From: Sphaerotilus natans
Lineage (GTDB): Bacteria; Pseudomonadota; Gammaproteobacteria; Burkholderiales; Burkholderiaceae_C
Direction: 5' to 3'
Assembly: GCF_900156335.1 (NCBI RefSeq)
Contig: NZ_FTMZ01000002.1
Coordinates: 248,001-312,000, forward strand
DNA length: 64,000 nt
Shown in pieces: positions 55,698-64,000 of the stretch. The notes beneath the pieces are model-generated. The model made no database searches. It saw only the letters and a program-made list of their open reading frames with translations, and had not been told where the DNA came from. How positions within the stretch are numbered: position 1 is the stretch's first letter; each line of letters begins with the position of its first letter. The translations under genes and the position numbers were made by a program.

Positions 55698-56651
55698 TCA
55701 GCGCATCATTGCTGCGTCATTCGCGGCATAGACGAGCACCTTCAGCGCGCGCTCCGGATCGACATCGGCGAAGACCGGCGGATTATCCAGGCGCCGCACG
55801 AAGGTCAGCTCGGGCGCGTGCTCGCGCATCGCGTCGTGCAGGAAGGCGCTGCCCAGCTCGGGCGCGTTCAGGCACAGCAGCACCTGGCCGCCAGGCATCA
55901 GCAGATCGGGCAGGCGGCGCAGCAGCCGCGCGTAGTCCTTGGTGGCGACGAAGCTGCCCTTCTGGTAGCTGGGCGGATCGACCACGATCAGGTCGTAGGG
56001 CCCGCCGCGGCCGATCTTGCCCCAGGTGGTGAAGAGGTCATGCGGCAGGAAGGTCGCCCCGGATTCGAGCGAGTTGAGCCGGTGGTTCTGCTGGCCGATC
56101 GAGATCGCGCCGCGGCTCATGTCGAGGTTGACCACCCGGCCCGCGCCGCCCGCCAGCGCCGCCACCGAGAAGGCGCAGGTGTAGGCAAAGAGATTGAGCA
56201 CCTTCAGGCCGGGCTGCCGGCGCGCCTGCTCGCGCACCCAGCGCCGGCCCTCGGCCATGTCCAGGAACAGGCCGTGGTTCTGACCGCGCAGCACATGGAC
56301 GAGGAACTTCAGGCCGTCTTCCTCGACGACATGCGGCTCGGGTACCGCGCCGGCCATCAGGCGCGTCTCGCTGCGGCCCTCGTGGCGGCGCTGGAAGACC
56401 CAGTTCAGCGGCTCGCCCGGCGCGAGCTCGGCCCAGCGCGCGGCCAGCGCCGCGCCGATCGCGGTCAGCTCGGCCTCGTCCTCGGCCGGGTCGGCGGCGG
56501 GCGCCCGGAAGCAGGTCAGCACCCAGACCGGCGGCCAGGCGTCCAGCGTCCAGGGCTCGCAGCCGGGGTGCAGGCCGCCACGGCCGTGGAATATCCGCAC
56601 CGCGTTCCGCGGGCGCGGCATCGTGGCAATCGCATCAAGCAGAGCCTTCAC
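55698..56651 (-). CDS. Class I SAM-dependent methyltransferase (RlmI-like)
   Basis: A 317-residue enzyme of the COG1092 group related to RlmI, which methylates a 23S rRNA cytosine. The methyltransferase core is VLNLFAYTCAFSVAALAGG (motif I), VVNLDMSRGAI, and the catalytic-type loop VVDPPSYQKGSF. The N-terminal half lacks the PUA domain of E. coli RlmI, so it is a shorter relative. Substrate uncertain. Confidence 0.82.
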   Translation of the reverse strand: MKALLDAIATMPRPRNAVRIFHGRGGLHPGCEPWTLDAWPPVWVLTCFRAPAADPAEDEAELTAIGAALAARWAELAPGEPLNWVFQRRHEGRSETRLMAGAVPEPHVVEEDGLKFLVHVLRGQNHGLFLDMAEGRRWVREQARRQPGLKVLNLFAYTCAFSVAALAGGAGRVVNLDMSRGAISIGQQNHRLNSLESGATFLPHDLFTTWGKIGRGGPYDLIVVDPPSYQKGSFVATKDYARLLRRLPDLLMPGGQVLLCLNAPELGSAFLHDAMREHAPELTFVRRLDNPPVFADVDPERALKVLVYAANDAAMMR

Positions 56652-56865
56652 GGCGCCTCCTCGTCCTGAAGGATCGCGGCCGCCATGGCGCCAATCCCGG
56701 TGTCCTCGTGAGCTGACGCGGCGCCAGGAACGGCCGCCAGGTCAGGCGCTCCGGGGAGGCCATCAGGACCTCGACCGGGCCGGCAATCTACCACCCGGTC
56801 GACACGCAAGACCACTGCGGCCGTTCTAGGTGTTGTTCCGGGTGCGACGCTGCACTCGATTTGCC

Positions 56866-56892
56866 AATAATCCACCAACTAACGCGCGTTAG
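56866..56892 (+). promoter_or_regulatory. Promoter and LacI-type operator of the sugar operon
   Basis: A -10-like AATAAT (56866-56871) is followed by the perfect 14-bp palindrome CTAACGCGCGTTAG (56879-56892), centred on CG as LacI-family operators are. The palindrome covers the expected start point (about 56878), 29 bases before the permease ATG. The LacI-type gene at 61784 is the likely repressor. No good -35 was found. The rest of 56652-56920 shows no gene. Confidence 0.65.
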
Positions 56893-56920
56893 ATGATTCG
56901 TGCAACAGCATCTCCCACCC

Positions 56921-57835
56921 ATGACCGCACCGTCCACCACTGCCATGCCCGGCGCCCTGTCGCCCCAGCGCCGCGCTGAGACGCTCGCTGCGTGGGCGCT
57001 GCTGGCGCCGGCGCTGATCGGCTTTGCGCTGTTCCATGCCTGGCCGCTGCTGCGCGCCATCCAGATCAGCCTGACCGACTGGAACCTGCTGCGCGAGCCC
57101 CAATTCATAGGGCTGGACAACTACGTTCGCCTGTTCGAGGACGACAAGTTCTGGAACGGCATGAAGCTCTCCGGCCTCTACGTGCTGCTGAACATCCCGC
57201 TGCAGACAGCGCTGGGTCTGTTCCTGGCCGTGGCGATGCACCGGCTGACCCGAGCGCTGACGGTGCGCGCGCTGGTGCTGCTGCCCTACCTGCTGTCCAA
57301 CGTGCTGGTGGCGCTGATCTGGCTGTGGATGCTGGACCCGATGCTGGGCCTGGTGAACCACCTGATCAGCGCGGCAGGCCTAGAGCGCCAGCCCTTCTTC
57401 GGCGGCGCCGACAGCGCGCTGCTGACGGTGGCGGCGGTCAACATCTGGCGCCACATGGGCCTGGTGGCCATGCTGTTCCTGGCCGGACTGCAGAGCATCC
57501 CGGCCAGCCTGTACGAGGCCGCGGCGCTCGAGGGCGCCAGCGAGTGGCAGATGTTCCGCCACATCACGCTGCCGCTGCTGCGCCCGGTGATGGTCTTCGT
57601 GCTGGTCACCAGCGTGACCGGCTCCTTCCAGATCTACGACACGATCGCCGTGACCACCAATGGCGGACCGCTGGACTCGACCCGCGTCGTCGTGCACTAC
57701 ATCGTGCAGAACGCCTTCTCGTTCTACCGCATGGGCTACGCGTCGGCGATGGCCATGGTGCTGTGCGCGGTGATGGGGATCTACACGCTGGCGCAGATGC
57801 GCCTGATGCGCGCGGCCGAAAGCGATCTGGCCTGA
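56921..57835 (+). CDS. Sugar ABC transporter permease (MalF-like)
   Basis: A 304-residue inner-membrane permease with six helices. The EAA loop is EAAALEGASEWQMFRHITLPLL (cut here), which docks the ATPase. N-terminal helix LLAPALIGFALFHAWPLL and the GLDNYVRLFEDDKFW segment are typical of carbohydrate uptake family 1. The ATG at 56921 is chosen over a GTG at 56900; neither has a strong ribosome site. First gene of the operon. Confidence 0.9.
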   Translation: MTAPSTTAMPGALSPQRRAETLAAWALLAPALIGFALFHAWPLLRAIQISLTDWNLLREPQFIGLDNYVRLFEDDKFWNGMKLSGLYVLLNIPLQTALGLFLAVAMHRLTRALTVRALVLLPYLLSNVLVALIWLWMLDPMLGLVNHLISAAGLERQPFFGGADSALLTVAAVNIWRHMGLVAMLFLAGLQSIPASLYEAAALEGASEWQMFRHITLPLLRPVMVFVLVTSVTGSFQIYDTIAVTTNGGPLDSTRVVVHYIVQNAFSFYRMGYASAMAMVLCAVMGIYTLAQMRLMRAAESDLA

Positions 57836-57854
57836 AGCGCACGAAAGCCTTGCC

Positions 57855-58814
57855 ATGAACGACACCCCCACCCTGTTGGCCGAGCACACGGCAGCCCCGG
57901 ACCGCCCTGCAGACGCCCGACCCGCCGCCGCGCGCCGCCGTGCGCTGCCTTGGGGCGGGATGGCAGCCTGGCTGGTGCTGGCCGCGCTGCTGGCACTGAC
58001 GCTGGCCCCGTTCTGGATGATGCTGAAGACAGCGCTGACGCCGGCGGCCGAGCTGTTCAGTCAGAGCACTCGGCTGTGGCCCGAAGCGCCGACGCTGGAC
58101 AACCTGCGCCGCGTGCTCGGCGGCATGGACGCTGCGCAGGCCATCGCGGCTGGAGGCTCGGGCGCACGCATCGACGTCAGCCGCGCGGTGCTCAACTCCC
58201 TGGTGTTCACCGCCGTGGTGGTGGTGCTGCAGACGGCCTGCGCCGCCATGGCCGCCTATGCCTTCGCGCGGCTGCGCTTCCCTGGCCGGCAGGTGCTGTT
58301 CGGCATGTTCATCGCGTCGATGATGGTGCCCGGAGTCGTCACCTTCATCCCCAATTTCATCCTGATCAAGGACCTGGGCTGGCTGAACACGCTGCCCGGA
58401 CTGGTGGCGCCCTTCGCGCTGATGCAGGGCTTCTCGGTGTTCTTTCTGCGCCAGTTCTTCCTGTCGATCCCGCGCGATCTTGAGGAGGCCGCCCGGCTGG
58501 AGGGCGCCGGCTTCGGGTGCATCTTCCTGCGCATCGTGCTGCCGCTGTCGACCACGCCGCTGGCCACCATCGCGGTACTGACTGGCATCGGGATGTGGAA
58601 CGAGTTCTTCTGGCCCTCGCTGGTGGCGCGTGACGAGACCTGGCAGGTGCTGCCCGTCGCGCTGCAGGCCTTCAAGTCGCAGACACCCCAGGGCCAGCCC
58701 GACTGGTCCGGCCTGATGGCCGCGGCCAGCCTGGCCGTGCTGCCCACCCTCGTGCTGCTGCTGGTGCTGGGTCGGCGGGTGGTCGAGTCGGTTCAGTTCA
58801 GTGGCGGCAAGTGA
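57855..58814 (+). CDS. Sugar ABC transporter permease (MalG-like)
   Basis: A 319-residue permease with a Pro/Ala-rich start, six helices and the EAA loop EEAARLEGAGFGCIFLRIVL. MALG-type features include FMIASMM-like FGMFIASMMVPGVVTFIPNF and GMWNEFFWPSL. It follows the first permease by 19 bases and forms the channel with it. Confidence 0.9.
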   Translation: MNDTPTLLAEHTAAPDRPADARPAAARRRALPWGGMAAWLVLAALLALTLAPFWMMLKTALTPAAELFSQSTRLWPEAPTLDNLRRVLGGMDAAQAIAAGGSGARIDVSRAVLNSLVFTAVVVVLQTACAAMAAYAFARLRFPGRQVLFGMFIASMMVPGVVTFIPNFILIKDLGWLNTLPGLVAPFALMQGFSVFFLRQFFLSIPRDLEEAARLEGAGFGCIFLRIVLPLSTTPLATIAVLTGIGMWNEFFWPSLVARDETWQVLPVALQAFKSQTPQGQPDWSGLMAAASLAVLPTLVLLLVLGRRVVESVQFSGGK

Positions 58815-58923
58815 TGGCCGCCCCCCGCCCGAATTTTCCAGTGGCGCCACTGCAATGCCACCAACCGCCCGACGGCCACGCCGTGGCCGCATCGATCCCG
58901 ACCGACACGCTGAGGAGACATCC

Positions 58924-60279
58924 ATGACAACCCACCTGACGCCCTTCCTGCCGCCTGCCACCTCGCGCCGCCGTGCCGTCGTGCATGCCGGCTCGGCCCT
59001 CGCCCTGCTGGCCGGCGCGCTGGCTCCGGCCGCCCAGGCCGCCGAGGTCAAGTACATGCTGTGGGACAGCAACCAGCTGCCCGCCTACCAGCAGTGCGCC
59101 GCCGATTTCGCGAAGAAGAACCCCGGCACCACCATCAAGATCACCCAGGCCGGCTGGAACGACTACTGGACGGCGATCTCCACCGGCTTCGTCTCGGGCA
59201 CCGCGCCCGACGTCTTCACCAACCACCTGGCCAAGTACCCCGAGTTCGCCAAGAACCAGCAGTTGGTCGACCTCACGCCCTACATCCAGAAGGACAAGGT
59301 CGACACCCAGGCCTACGCCGCCGGCCTGGTCGACGTCTGGGGACGTGACGGCAAGCAGTACGGCCTGCCCAAGGACTGGGACACCATCGGCTTCATCGTC
59401 AACCTGGCGCACGCCAAGAAGCAGGGCGTGACGCTGGCCGATCTGCAGGCCATGACCTGGAACCCGAAGGACGGCGGCAGCTTCGAGCAGCTGGTGCGCA
59501 AGCTGACCGTCGATGCCAAGGGCCGCAACGCCGCCGATCCGGCCTTCGACCGCAAGTCGGTGGCCGTCTACGGCTACCAGAACCCCGGGCACGGCGGCAT
59601 GATGGGCCAGACCGAGTGGAGCCACTTCGCCGTCACCAACGGCTTCAGGTTCCAGGACAAGCCCTGGGCCGGCAGGTTCTTCTACGACGACCCGAAGCTG
59701 GCCGAGACGCTGGACTGGCTGGCCGGACTGCCAGCCAAGGGCCTGTCGGCCGGCTACGAGAGCACGCGCAGCCTGGGCTCGGACGCGATGTTCGTCGGCG
59801 GCAAGGCGGCGATGGTGCCACAGGGCTCCTGGATGATCACCTACTTCGCCGGCAACGCGAAGTTCGAGCATGCCTGGGTGCCGCTGCCCAAGGGGCCGAA
59901 CGGCCGCCGCGCCACCATGTTCAACGGCCTGGCCGATTCGATCTGGGCTGGCTCCAAAGTCAAGGACGAGGCCTGGAAGTGGGTCAAGTACCTGGCCTCG
60001 GCCGATTGCCAGCAGGTGGTCGCCGGCCATGGCGTCGTCTTCCCCGCCATCCGAGGCATGGCCGAGAAGGCGGTCGAGGCGCAGAAGAAGAAGGGCGTCG
60101 ACGCGTCCGCCTTCCTGGCCATGTCCAGGGAGCAGACCTTCCTGGCGCCGATCGCCGACAACGGCTCGCAGGTCGACGAGCTGGTCAAGGGCGCGATCGA
60201 GTCGGTGCTGCTGGGCCGGCAACCCGCCAGCGTCGCCCTCAAGGACGCCAACGCCAAGGTCAACGCACTGTTCCGCTGA
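58924..60279 (+). CDS. Sugar ABC transporter substrate-binding protein
   Basis: A 451-residue periplasmic binding protein of the MalE-like cluster. Signal peptide 1-40 with an Arg-Arg-Arg stretch (SRRRAVVHAGSALALLAG). The mature chain begins AEVKYMLWDSNQLPAYQQ and has GFVSGTAPDVFTNHLAKYPEF and KWVKYLASADCQQVV, typical of oligosaccharide binding proteins. GAGGAG precedes the ATG. The sugar is unknown; a glycoside or alpha-galactoside fits the neighbouring GH4 gene. Confidence 0.92.
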   Translation: MTTHLTPFLPPATSRRRAVVHAGSALALLAGALAPAAQAAEVKYMLWDSNQLPAYQQCAADFAKKNPGTTIKITQAGWNDYWTAISTGFVSGTAPDVFTNHLAKYPEFAKNQQLVDLTPYIQKDKVDTQAYAAGLVDVWGRDGKQYGLPKDWDTIGFIVNLAHAKKQGVTLADLQAMTWNPKDGGSFEQLVRKLTVDAKGRNAADPAFDRKSVAVYGYQNPGHGGMMGQTEWSHFAVTNGFRFQDKPWAGRFFYDDPKLAETLDWLAGLPAKGLSAGYESTRSLGSDAMFVGGKAAMVPQGSWMITYFAGNAKFEHAWVPLPKGPNGRRATMFNGLADSIWAGSKVKDEAWKWVKYLASADCQQVVAGHGVVFPAIRGMAEKAVEAQKKKGVDASAFLAMSREQTFLAPIADNGSQVDELVKGAIESVLLGRQPASVALKDANAKVNALFR

Positions 60280-60310
60280 CACCCGCCCCTCCACCGAAAG
60301 TTCCCGCCGC

Positions 60311-61726
60311 ATGAGCCACCGCCGCCCCAAGATCACCCTCATCGGTGCCGGCAGCACCGTCTTCACCCGCAACCTGCTGGGCGACATCCTGGCCTGGCCC
60401 GAGCTGGCCGAGGCCGAGATCGCGCTGCACGACATCGACGTCCACCGGCTGGACCTGTCGCGCCAAGTGGCCGAACGCCTGGCCGGCCTGCTGGGCGCCC
60501 GGCCGCTGATCACCGCCACCACCGACCGCCGCCGCGCGCTGGACGGCGCGCGCTTCGTCATCAACACCATCCAGGTCGGCGGTTATCGCCCGTCGACGGT
60601 GATCGACTTCGAGATCCCGAAGAAGTACGGCCTGCGCCAGACCATCGGCGACACCCTCGGCATCGGCGGCATCATGCGTGCGCTGCGCACCATCCCCGTG
60701 CAGCTGGCCATGCAGCGCGACATGGACGCGCTGTGTGCCCCCGGCGCGCTGCACCTGAACTACGTCAACCCGATGGCCATGCTGACCTGGGCGCTGAACC
60801 GGGCCAGCACCCGCGTGCCCACGGTGGGCCTGTGCCACAGCGTGCAGGGCACCGCCCACGAGCTGGCGCGTGATCTGGACCTGCCGGCCGACGAGATCGA
60901 CTACCTGTGCGCCGGCATCAACCACATGGCCTTCTACCTGCGGTTCGAGCACCGCGGCCAGGACCTCTACCCGCGCCTGCGCCAGATCCATGCCGAGGGC
61001 CGCGCCCCGGACTGGAACCGCGTGCGCTACGAGATGCTGGCCCAGCTCGGCCACTTCGCCACCGAGAGCAGCGAGCACTTCGCCGAGTACACGCCCTGGT
61101 TCATCAAGAAGGACCGGCCCGAGCTGCTGGAGCGCTTCAACGTGCCGCTGGACGAGTACCCCGGCCGCTGCCAGGTCTACGAGCGGGCCTGGCCGCACAT
61201 CGAGCGCGAGCTGCAGCAGCCCGGCGCGGCCGATCCGGCTGCCCTGCGCGCCGAGCTGGAGGCGGCAAAGATCCATGTCATGCCGCGCGAGGTGAGGGGC
61301 GCGGCCGGCCTGATCGAGGGCCTGCGCACGGTGAACCGCTCGATGGAGTACGGCGGCACCATCATCCACAGCATGGTCAGCGGCCAGCCCAGCGTCATCT
61401 ACGGCAACGTGCCCAACCGCCAGCTGATCGACAACCTGCCGCAGGGCTGCTGCGTCGAGGTGCCCTGCCTGGTCGATGCCAACGGCGTGCAGCCGACCCG
61501 CGTCGGCGCGCTGCCGGTGCAACTGGCCGCGCTGATGCGCACCAACGTCAACGTCCAGGAGCTGGTGGTCGAGTCGGTGTTCAGCCAGCGACGCGACCAT
61601 GTGTACCATGCGGCGATGCTGGATCCGCACACCGCGGCCGAGCTCGATCTGTCGCAGATCCGCGCGATGGTCGACGAGCTGCTGGCCGCCCACGGCGACA
61701 TCCTGCCCGAGTACCTGCGGAACTGA
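60311..61726 (+). CDS. Glycoside hydrolase family 4 (alpha-galactosidase/alpha-glucosidase type)
   Basis: A 471-residue NAD- and metal-dependent glycosidase. The Rossmann motif is IGAGSTVF (11-18), the substrate loop has YVNPMAMLTW and GLCHSVQG, and the metal ligands are C200 and H205 in CAGINHMAFY. Closest in pattern to MelA-type alpha-galactosidases; the exact sugar is not certain. It would hydrolyse the sugar brought in by the transporter in the cytoplasm. Confidence 0.88.
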   Translation: MSHRRPKITLIGAGSTVFTRNLLGDILAWPELAEAEIALHDIDVHRLDLSRQVAERLAGLLGARPLITATTDRRRALDGARFVINTIQVGGYRPSTVIDFEIPKKYGLRQTIGDTLGIGGIMRALRTIPVQLAMQRDMDALCAPGALHLNYVNPMAMLTWALNRASTRVPTVGLCHSVQGTAHELARDLDLPADEIDYLCAGINHMAFYLRFEHRGQDLYPRLRQIHAEGRAPDWNRVRYEMLAQLGHFATESSEHFAEYTPWFIKKDRPELLERFNVPLDEYPGRCQVYERAWPHIERELQQPGAADPAALRAELEAAKIHVMPREVRGAAGLIEGLRTVNRSMEYGGTIIHSMVSGQPSVIYGNVPNRQLIDNLPQGCCVEVPCLVDANGVQPTRVGALPVQLAALMRTNVNVQELVVESVFSQRRDHVYHAAMLDPHTAAELDLSQIRAMVDELLAAHGDILPEYLRN

Positions 61727-61783
61727 CGCGCCGGGCGCACCGTGCGGCCGGCGGGCCCGCACGATCCACCCTGCCTGCTGCCG

Positions 61784-62911
61784 ATGTCCTCGCCCGCCTC
61801 CCCGCCGCCGCGCAAGCCCCCCACCAGCACCGAGGTCGCCCGCGCGGCCGGCGTCTCGCGCACCACCGTGTCCTTCGTGCTCAACGGGGTCGATCACCAG
61901 GGCATCAGCGAGGCCACGCGCGAGCGCGTTCTGGCTGCCGCGCGCGATCTTGGCTACACGCCCCATGCCGGCGCCCGACGCCTGGCCGGCGGGCGCAGCC
62001 ACACGGTGGGCGTGCTGATCCCGCGGCTCAAGCACCTGTACGTGGACGTCTTCCTGGCACAGCTGGTGGCTGCCGTGAACGACCGCTGCCGCGCCCAGGG
62101 CCTGCGGCTGCTGGTCGAGGCCTGCGGTGACGAGGCCGAGGCCAGCGCTCCGAGCAGCGCCGACCGCGTGCGAGCGCTGGTGCGCGGCGGCACGGTCGAT
62201 GGCCTGATCGCCTTCGGAGGGGATACTGCACTGAACCAGGCCCTGCTGGAAGGGCCAGAGCATGGCGTGCCGGTGGTGATGATCGGGCTGGATCTGCCCG
62301 GGCTAGGCAGCCTGCCCTGCGTCGGCAGCTGCGGCATGGCGGCCGCACAGGCGCTGGTGGAGCACCTGCTGGCCTGCGGTCACCGCCGGATCGGATTCAT
62401 CGACTACGAGTCTCATGCAGAGGCACCTCCTGGCGTGGTGGGAGAGCGCGAGCAGGGCTGGCGCGCCGCGCTGCAGACGGCCGGCCTGCCTGTGCCACCC
62501 GCCTGGTGCACGCGGGCCGACATCACCGCCGAGAGCGGCCACCGCGCCATGCAGGCCTTGCTGGCATCGGCAGGGGGAGTGGCAGCAGGTGGCCCGCCGC
62601 TGGACGCCGTCTTCGCCGGCAACGACACCATCGCCTTCGGCGCCTTGCGGGCGCTGCGCGAGGCAGGCTGGCGTGTGCCGCAGGACATCGCGCTGGTCGG
62701 CTTCGACGACATTCCGCTGGCGCCTTATGCCGAGCCGCCGCTGACTACCGTCCACACCGACGCCGTGGCTCACGGTCATGCCGCGATGGACCTGCTGGCC
62801 ATGCTGATGGGCGGCAGGCAACCCGAGTCCACGCGGGTCGAGCTGTCGACGCGGCTGGTGGTGAGACAGTCCTGCGGCGGACAGCGCCTGCTGCAGCCCC
62901 TCACAGGCTGA
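61784..62911 (+). CDS. LacI-family repressor of the sugar operon
   Basis: A 375-residue regulator: HTH at 16-42 (TSTEVARAAGVSRTTVSFVL), hinge helix ([11 protein letters not shown]), and a periplasmic-binding-like ligand domain (VGVLIPRLKHLYVD, VFAGNDTIAFGALRAL, DIALVGFDDIPLAPY). The start at 61784 is preferred over a GTG at 61742. As last gene of the operon it likely represses it through the palindrome at 56879. It overlaps the convergent xth stop by 11 bases. Confidence 0.92.
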   Translation: MSSPASPPPRKPPTSTEVARAAGVSRTTVSFVLNGVDHQGISEATRERVLAAARDLGYTPHAGARRLAGGRSHTVGVLIPRLKHLYVDVFLAQLVAAVNDRCRAQGLRLLVEACGDEAEASAPSSADRVRALVRGGTVDGLIAFGGDTALNQALLEGPEHGVPVVMIGLDLPGLGSLPCVGSCGMAAAQALVEHLLACGHRRIGFIDYESHAEAPPGVVGEREQGWRAALQTAGLPVPPAWCTRADITAESGHRAMQALLASAGGVAAGGPPLDAVFAGNDTIAFGALRALREAGWRVPQDIALVGFDDIPLAPYAEPPLTTVHTDAVAHGHAAMDLLAMLMGGRQPESTRVELSTRLVVRQSCGGQRLLQPLTG

Positions 62912-63707
62912 CGTCGTAATCCACCGTCAGCGGCGCATGGTCGCTGAACCAGCTGTCCTTGTAGATCGAGGCGGCGCGGGCCGTCTCGGCCAGACCGGGC
63001 GTGGCCAGGTGGTAGTCGATGCGCCAGCCGACGTTCTTCGCGCGGGCCTGGCCGCGGTTGCTCCACCATGTGTAGCAGGCGTCGGTGGTGTCGGGGTGCA
63101 GGTGGCGGTAGACATCGACCAGGCCGCCGCCGCCCTGGTCGAGCGGCGTCAGCAGCGTCGTCATCCAGGCGCGTTCCTCGGGCAGGAAGCCGGAGTTCTT
63201 CAGGTTGCCCTTCCAGTTCTTCAGGTCGGCCTCGCGGTGCGCGATGTTGACGTCGCCCATCAGCACGAACTCGCGCCCGCTCTGGCGCAGCGCGCGCAGG
63301 TGCGGCGCAATGCGGGCCAGGAAGCGGTACTTGGCCTGCTGGCGCTCCTCGGAGGACGAGCCGCTCGGGAAGTAACAGCTGATGATGGACAGCCGTCGAT
63401 GTGGCGAGTCGTAACGGGCTTCAAGGTAGCGGCCCTCCGCGTCGAACTCCTCGTCGCCGAGCCCGACGATGACCTCGCTCGGCGTGACACGGCTGTAGAC
63501 GCCCACGCCCGAGTAGCCTTTTTTCTGCGCATGATGGAAGAAACCCTGCATGCCGTCGATGACGGACAGCGACGGGCTCAGGTCCGGAGCCTGTGCCTTG
63601 AGCTCCTGCACCCCCATACAATCGGCGCGTACCGACTCGACCCACGCATGAAGGCCCTTGGTGGCCGCTGAGCGGATGCCGTTGAGATTGAGGCTGACCA
63701 GACGCAC
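62901..63707 (-). CDS. xth: Exodeoxyribonuclease III
   Basis: A 268-residue AP endonuclease/exonuclease of the XthA family, for base-excision repair. Metal and catalytic motifs: [10 protein letters not shown] (Asn), [10 protein letters not shown] (Glu), [11 protein letters not shown] (Asp-x-Asn), and WRIDYHLAT with [11 protein letters not shown] (Asp-His pair). The start is a GTG at 63707 with GGAAGG nine bases upstream; a TTG at 63713 is too close to that site. It is divergent from pyrE with 18 bases between starts. Confidence 0.92.
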   Translation of the reverse strand: MRLVSLNLNGIRSAATKGLHAWVESVRADCMGVQELKAQAPDLSPSLSVIDGMQGFFHHAQKKGYSGVGVYSRVTPSEVIVGLGDEEFDAEGRYLEARYDSPHRRLSIISCYFPSGSSSEERQQAKYRFLARIAPHLRALRQSGREFVLMGDVNIAHREADLKNWKGNLKNSGFLPEERAWMTTLLTPLDQGGGGLVDVYRHLHPDTTDACYTWWSNRGQARAKNVGWRIDYHLATPGLAETARAASIYKDSWFSDHAPLTVDYDVSL

Positions 63708-63725
63708 GAGCAAAGACCTTCCGAG

Positions 63726-64000
63726 ATGACGACCCCAGACGCAAGCACCTCCCGCACCGATGCCCTCGCCCAGGATTTCGTGGCTTTTGCAGTCGACGCC
63801 GGCGTGCTGCGCTTCGGCGAGTTCAAGACCAAGGCGGGGCGGCTGTCGCCCTATTTCTTCAACGCCGGCCTGTTCGATGATGGCGCCCGGCTGGGCCGCC
63901 TGGCCGAATTCTATGCACGCCGGCTGATCGACTCGGGCCTGGAGTTCGACATGCTGTTCGGCCCGGCCTACAAGGGCATCACGCTGGCGGCGGCGGTGGC
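63726..64000 (+). CDS. pyrE: Orotate phosphoribosyltransferase, N-terminal part
   Basis: The first 91 residues of PyrE, cut off by the window end. The signature parts visible are [20 protein letters not shown] and the PRPP-related [15 protein letters not shown]. It makes OMP from orotate in pyrimidine synthesis. The start is the ATG at 63726, 18 bases from the divergent xth start. Confidence 0.93.
   Translation, partial: MTTPDASTSRTDALAQDFVAFAVDAGVLRFGEFKTKAGRLSPYFFNAGLFDDGARLGRLAEFYARRLIDSGLEFDMLFGPAYKGITLAAAV

Overview
The window is very GC-rich DNA (I estimate near 70%) from a betaproteobacterium, most likely Burkholderiales and perhaps the Leptothrix/Sphaerotilus/Ideonella group. Support: an S-adenosylhomocysteine riboswitch before ahcY, a PEP-CTERM protein, EpsF/EpsG-type exopolysaccharide genes, a Bug-type solute-binding protein and the set of housekeeping genes. 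The genus is inference. I see no tRNA, rRNA, CRISPR array, insertion sequence or phage gene.

Layout. 1-7.5 kb: the start of a LacI-type regulator, a phytanoyl-CoA dioxygenase-like protein, cca, a PEP-CTERM protein, a REP-like palindrome pair, an NAD(P)-binding epimerase-like protein, slt and fau. 7.7-12.8 kb: an OmpW-like porin, the riboswitch-led ahcY-tlyA-metF operon and an HDOD protein. 13-19 kb: DUF2189, DUF2788 and YbeD proteins, a PBP5-type carboxypeptidase, a hydrolase, a 2Fe-2S ferredoxin, VanZ and HemJ. 19-27 kb: a Ser/Thr kinase with a cyclic-nucleotide-binding-like domain, argS, a SPOR protein, dsbA, and lptA-lptB-rpoN. A small gene after rpoN has a sigma-54 promoter and an NtrC-like enhancer. 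27-31 kb: DUF4126, a frameshifted SNF2-like protein carrying three DnaA boxes, and a CbiM-like membrane protein.

32.6-46 kb is an exopolysaccharide locus. A leftward, almost gapless operon runs epsF (chain length), epsG-like ATPase, flippase, polymerase, GT2, GT4, and a GT4 fused to a second EpsG-like domain. A rightward pair encodes the initiating sugar-phosphate transferase (EpsB-like) and a glycosyltransferase-like protein. A GDP-mannose Nudix hydrolase and a parallel beta-helix protein lie at the far end.

46-56.6 kb: a chemoreceptor, a DUF3482 GTPase with its DUF2868 partner, a Bug receptor, a REC-HD-GYP regulator with a cognate HK-HPt kinase, an outer-membrane barrel and an RlmI-like methyltransferase. 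56.8-62.9 kb is a sugar-use operon (two ABC permeases, binding protein, GH4 glycosidase, LacI repressor) with a perfect 14-bp operator palindrome at its promoter and no ATPase gene. The window ends with an exonuclease III gene and the start of pyrE.

The most unusual signals are the glycosyltransferase-EpsG fusion and its altered kinase motifs, the sigma-54/NtrC arrangement after rpoN, the triple DnaA-box cluster inside a degenerate SNF2 gene, several genes whose -10 box lies 6-7 bases before the ATG (predicted leaderless mRNAs), and an orphan terminator near 13.48 kb.
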